Under the pieces are notes generated by a model. That model made no database searches, was not told the DNA's origin, and saw nothing but the letters and a program-made list of their open reading frames with translations. DNA of 7,335 bases from Cyanobacteria bacterium UBA8156. GTDB taxonomy: Bacteria > Cyanobacteriota > Cyanobacteriia > Pseudanabaenales > Pseudanabaenaceae. The position numbers and the translations under genes are program-made. The stretch covers positions 1 to 7,335 of the forward strand of contig DMPD01000060.1 in NCBI GenBank assembly GCA_003456125.1. The letters are read 5' to 3'. The stretch's first letter is position 1, and each line of letters opens with the position of its first letter. Shown here in pieces: positions 5,568 through 7,335 of this stretch.

Positions 5568-7258
5568 TGGATGCCACCAATCTCAATACCCTCTGGGCTT
5601 CGGCGGCGATCGCCGCGTTGCGGGCGGCGGGGGTGCACTGGCTGTGTTTGTCCCCCGGCTCGCGATCGGCCCCGTTGGCGATCGCCGCGGCTCAACAACT
5701 AACCATTCGGGTGCATCCCGATGAACGGTGCAGCGCCTTTTTGGCGTTGGGAGCGGCCAAGCGATCGGGGCGGCCGGTGGGGTTGCTGTGTACTTCGGGG
5801 ACGGCGGCGGCCCATTTCTTCCCAGCCATCATCGAGGCGTTTGCCAGTGGGGTACCCCTGGTGGTGTTGACGGCCGATCGCCCCCCGGAACTCCGGGACT
5901 GTGGGGCGGGTCAGGCGATTGACCAGATCAAGTTGTACGGCTCTTTTGTCCGGTATTTTGCGGAGGTGGGGGAACCGCAAATGAACCCCCGGGCGCTGCG
6001 GGCGCTGCGGGCGTTGACGGTGCGCGCAGTGGCGGTGGCCCTGGGCCAGACGGGTGGCCCGCCGGGCCCCGTCCACCTCAATTTTCCGTGGCCGGAACCG
6101 TTGGCCCCGTGGCCGGGGGACCCCCTGCCGCCGGCGGCGATCGCCGCGGCCCAGGCTCCCCTCTCCCAATCTCTCCCTGCGCAACGCTGGAGTTTAGCCT
6201 GGCCGGTGTTGCCGCCCCACGGGTTGGTGGTGGTGGGCCCCTACCCCCAGTCCCCCCCTGGGTTTGAGGCGGCGGTGCGGTCTTTGAGCGATCGCTTGGG
6301 GTACCCCTTGTTGGCGGAGGCAACGGGGTTGGCCCGCACGGCGGGGGTTATCGGTACCTACGACACGTTTTTGCGATCGCCGGTCTTTCGCGATCGTCAT
6401 CGCCCCGATTTGGTGATCCGGTTTGGGGCACCGCCCACCTCCAAGGTTTGGCACCAGTGGTTAGAAGAGTGTGCCTGCCCCCAGGTGGTGGTGGGGTCGC
6501 CGGTCAACAACGAGCCGACCCATGGGCCCGCCACCTTTTGGGAGGGAGACCCCCTGCTTTTCTGCCAAGGACTGGCCCCCACGGCTCCGATCGCCCCAGA
6601 CTCCTGGCGGGAAGCCTTTCAGCAGGCCCATGGCCAAACCCTGGCGGCGATCGCCACCTTTTTGAACCCCCTCACCGAATGGTTTGAGGGCAAGGTGTAT
6701 GCCGAACTGGCCCGGCTCCTGCCCCCTACCGTGGATGTGTGGGTGGCCAGCAGCAACCCCATCCGCGACCTCGATAGCTTCTTTCAAGAATCGGCGATCG
6801 CCCCGGTTTGGTGCCATCGGGGGGTCAACGGCATCGACGGCTTGATTTCCTCCGCCTTGGGCAGTGCCTGGGTGAGCGATCGTCCCACGGTCTTGGTCTG
6901 CGGGGACTTGGCGTTTTTCCATGACCTCAACGGTCTGTGGGCTGCACACCGCTACGGCGGCAACTTGACCGTGGTTTTGGTGGACAACAACGGGGGCGGC
7001 ATTTTTGAAGGATTGCCGATCCGCCAAACCGACGTGCCCTTCGAGGAATTGTTTGCGGTACCCCTGGACTGCGACCTGGCACCGGCGGTGCGGATGTATG
7101 GGGGCACCTGGCAGGAAATTGCTACCTGGGAAGAATTTCGAGGGGCTCTCCACCAGGCGATCGCCCAAGGGGGTTTGCAGGTTTTGCGCCTCCAGACCGA
7201 TCGCCAACGCAGTATGGCCCTGCGACGAGAATTTTGGGAAGCAGCCAGGTTATTTTAG
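5567..7258 (+). CDS. menD: MenD, SEPHCHC synthase (phylloquinone/menaquinone biosynthesis)
   Basis: MenD is a thiamine-diphosphate enzyme joining 2-oxoglutarate (after decarboxylation) to isochorismate, giving 2-succinyl-5-enolpyruvyl-6-hydroxy-3-cyclohexene-1-carboxylate. In cyanobacteria this leads to phylloquinone or menaquinone, the quinone of photosystem I. The protein has 563 residues, near normal length. Visible motifs are SPGSRSAPLA (29-38), the catalytic Glu in HPDERCSAF (E53), CTSGTAAAHFFPAIIEA (75-91), ADRPPELRDCGAGQAIDQ (103-120), RGVNGIDGLISSALG, and the cofactor/metal motif GDLAFFHDLNG (from 446) to DNNGGGIF (473-480). ATG 5567 shares its A with the TAA of the preceding gene (TAATG), and homology begins at once, so upstream in-frame codons are not needed. 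There is no good Shine-Dalgarno, which fits translational coupling. The gene holds eight of the window's fifteen HIP1 sites. It is intact, ending at TAG. Confidence 0.97.
   Translation: MDATNLNTLWASAAIAALRAAGVHWLCLSPGSRSAPLAIAAAQQLTIRVHPDERCSAFLALGAAKRSGRPVGLLCTSGTAAAHFFPAIIEAFASGVPLVVLTADRPPELRDCGAGQAIDQIKLYGSFVRYFAEVGEPQMNPRALRALRALTVRAVAVALGQTGGPPGPVHLNFPWPEPLAPWPGDPLPPAAIAAAQAPLSQSLPAQRWSLAWPVLPPHGLVVVGPYPQSPPGFEAAVRSLSDRLGYPLLAEATGLARTAGVIGTYDTFLRSPVFRDRHRPDLVIRFGAPPTSKVWHQWLEECACPQVVVGSPVNNEPTHGPATFWEGDPLLFCQGLAPTAPIAPDSWREAFQQAHGQTLAAIATFLNPLTEWFEGKVYAELARLLPPTVDVWVASSNPIRDLDSFFQESAIAPVWCHRGVNGIDGLISSALGSAWVSDRPTVLVCGDLAFFHDLNGLWAAHRYGGNLTVVLVDNNGGGIFEGLPIRQTDVPFEELFAVPLDCDLAPAVRMYGGTWQEIATWEEFRGALHQAIAQGGLQVLRLQTDRQRSMALRREFWEAARLF
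5990..6016 (+). repeat. Three 9-bp tandem units inside menD
   Basis: CGGGCGCTG occurs twice, followed by CGGGCGTTG, all in frame, giving RALRALRAL at residues 142-150 of MenD. This helix region is variable in the family, so a small in-frame expansion would be tolerated. The reading frame is undisturbed. Confidence 0.8.
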
Positions 7259-7312
7259 GTAAAAAATAGAGAGTTTGAGCCTATAGTCATTTTAATTAAC
7301 TTTGAGAGGTTT
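7259..7312. other. AT-rich intergenic stretch after menD
   Basis: Composition switches sharply from GC-rich coding to A/T-rich sequence after the menD stop. It holds the palindrome TTAATTAA (7292-7299) and two copies of TTTGAG (7274-7279, 7301-7306). I see no strong stem followed by a T run, so no intrinsic terminator can be called here; one might be formed by the repeat that begins at 7313. Confidence 0.5.
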
Positions 7313-7335
7313 GCCCTCACCCCCAGCCCCTCTCC
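7313..7335 (+). repeat. First half of a GC-rich cyanobacterial interspersed repeat, cut by the window end
   Basis: The last 23 bases begin GCCCTCACCCCCAGCCCC and end TCTCC. I recognise this as the left arm of a repeat found between genes in many cyanobacterial genomes, normally followed by a short loop and a GGGAGAGGGG-type right arm. The right arm is missing because the sequence ends. An assembly break inside a multi-copy element is the simplest reason. The GAGAGG at 7304-7309 could pair with CCTCTC at 7329-7334, but this may be chance. Confidence 0.7.

Larger units (their letters stand above)
455..7164. repeat. Fifteen dispersed HIP1 octamers (GCGATCGC)
   Basis: Perfect GCGATCGC copies begin at 455, 582, 1157, 1677, 3418, 4395, 4860, 5606, 5678, 6137, 6288, 6373, 6647, 6794 and 7157. 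A random 7.3-kb sequence would have well under one. HIP1 is the highly iterated palindrome of many cyanobacterial genomes, so it supports the taxonomic reading. All copies lie inside coding sequence. Many near-matches with one end base changed (CGATCG cores) are also present. Confidence 0.95.

Noticed and set aside
6461..7207. Minus-strand open frame (248 codons) opposite the C-terminal part of menD
   Set aside because: It mirrors the conserved cofactor-binding region of MenD; the protein it would encode is featureless.

Overview
The window looks like a piece of a GC-rich cyanobacterial chromosome. The evidence is 15 copies of the HIP1 octamer GCGATCGC in 7.3 kb, a MenD enzyme (phylloquinone/menaquinone pathway), and, at the last bases, the first half of a GC-rich repeat that I know from many cyanobacterial genomes. 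I cannot name a genus. Both ends look like assembly-contig ends: the first ~78 bases are G/C-homopolymer sequence that seems to corrupt a real gene, and the last 23 bases run into the interspersed repeat.

All six genes are on the + strand and tightly packed. In order they are: (1) the 3' part of an LD-carboxypeptidase (peptidase S66), ending at 603; (2) a WecA/MraY-family polyprenyl-phosphate sugar-1-phosphate transferase, 626-1690; (3) a tandem two-domain 6-pyruvoyl-tetrahydropterin-synthase-type protein, 1743-2609; (4) a histidine-kinase-like protein with an intact H-box but an eroded ATP-binding domain, 2614-3816; (5) a response regulator with receiver, degenerate GGDEF and intact EAL domains, about 3915-5567; (6) menD, 5567-7258, whose ATG overlaps the stop codon of gene 5 (TAATG). 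Gaps between genes are 22, 52, 4 and about 98 nt, then a 1-nt overlap. I see no convincing internal terminator, so one or two transcripts could cover everything.

Functionally, genes 1 and 2 belong to cell-envelope metabolism (peptidoglycan recycling, lipid-linked glycan initiation). Genes 3-5 could form a signalling group: pterin synthesis, a kinase-like sensor, and a c-di-GMP phosphodiesterase output. Gene 6 is housekeeping quinone synthesis, apparently translationally coupled to the phosphodiesterase. The enzyme families themselves are known. The less ordinary points are the loss of catalytic residues in one half of the pterin synthase, the kinase-like protein without recognisable ATP-binding motifs beside the EAL regulator, and the possibility that pterin and c-di-GMP signalling are linked here. 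That link is inferred from gene order only. I found no RNA genes, CRISPR arrays, insertion sequences or phage genes.
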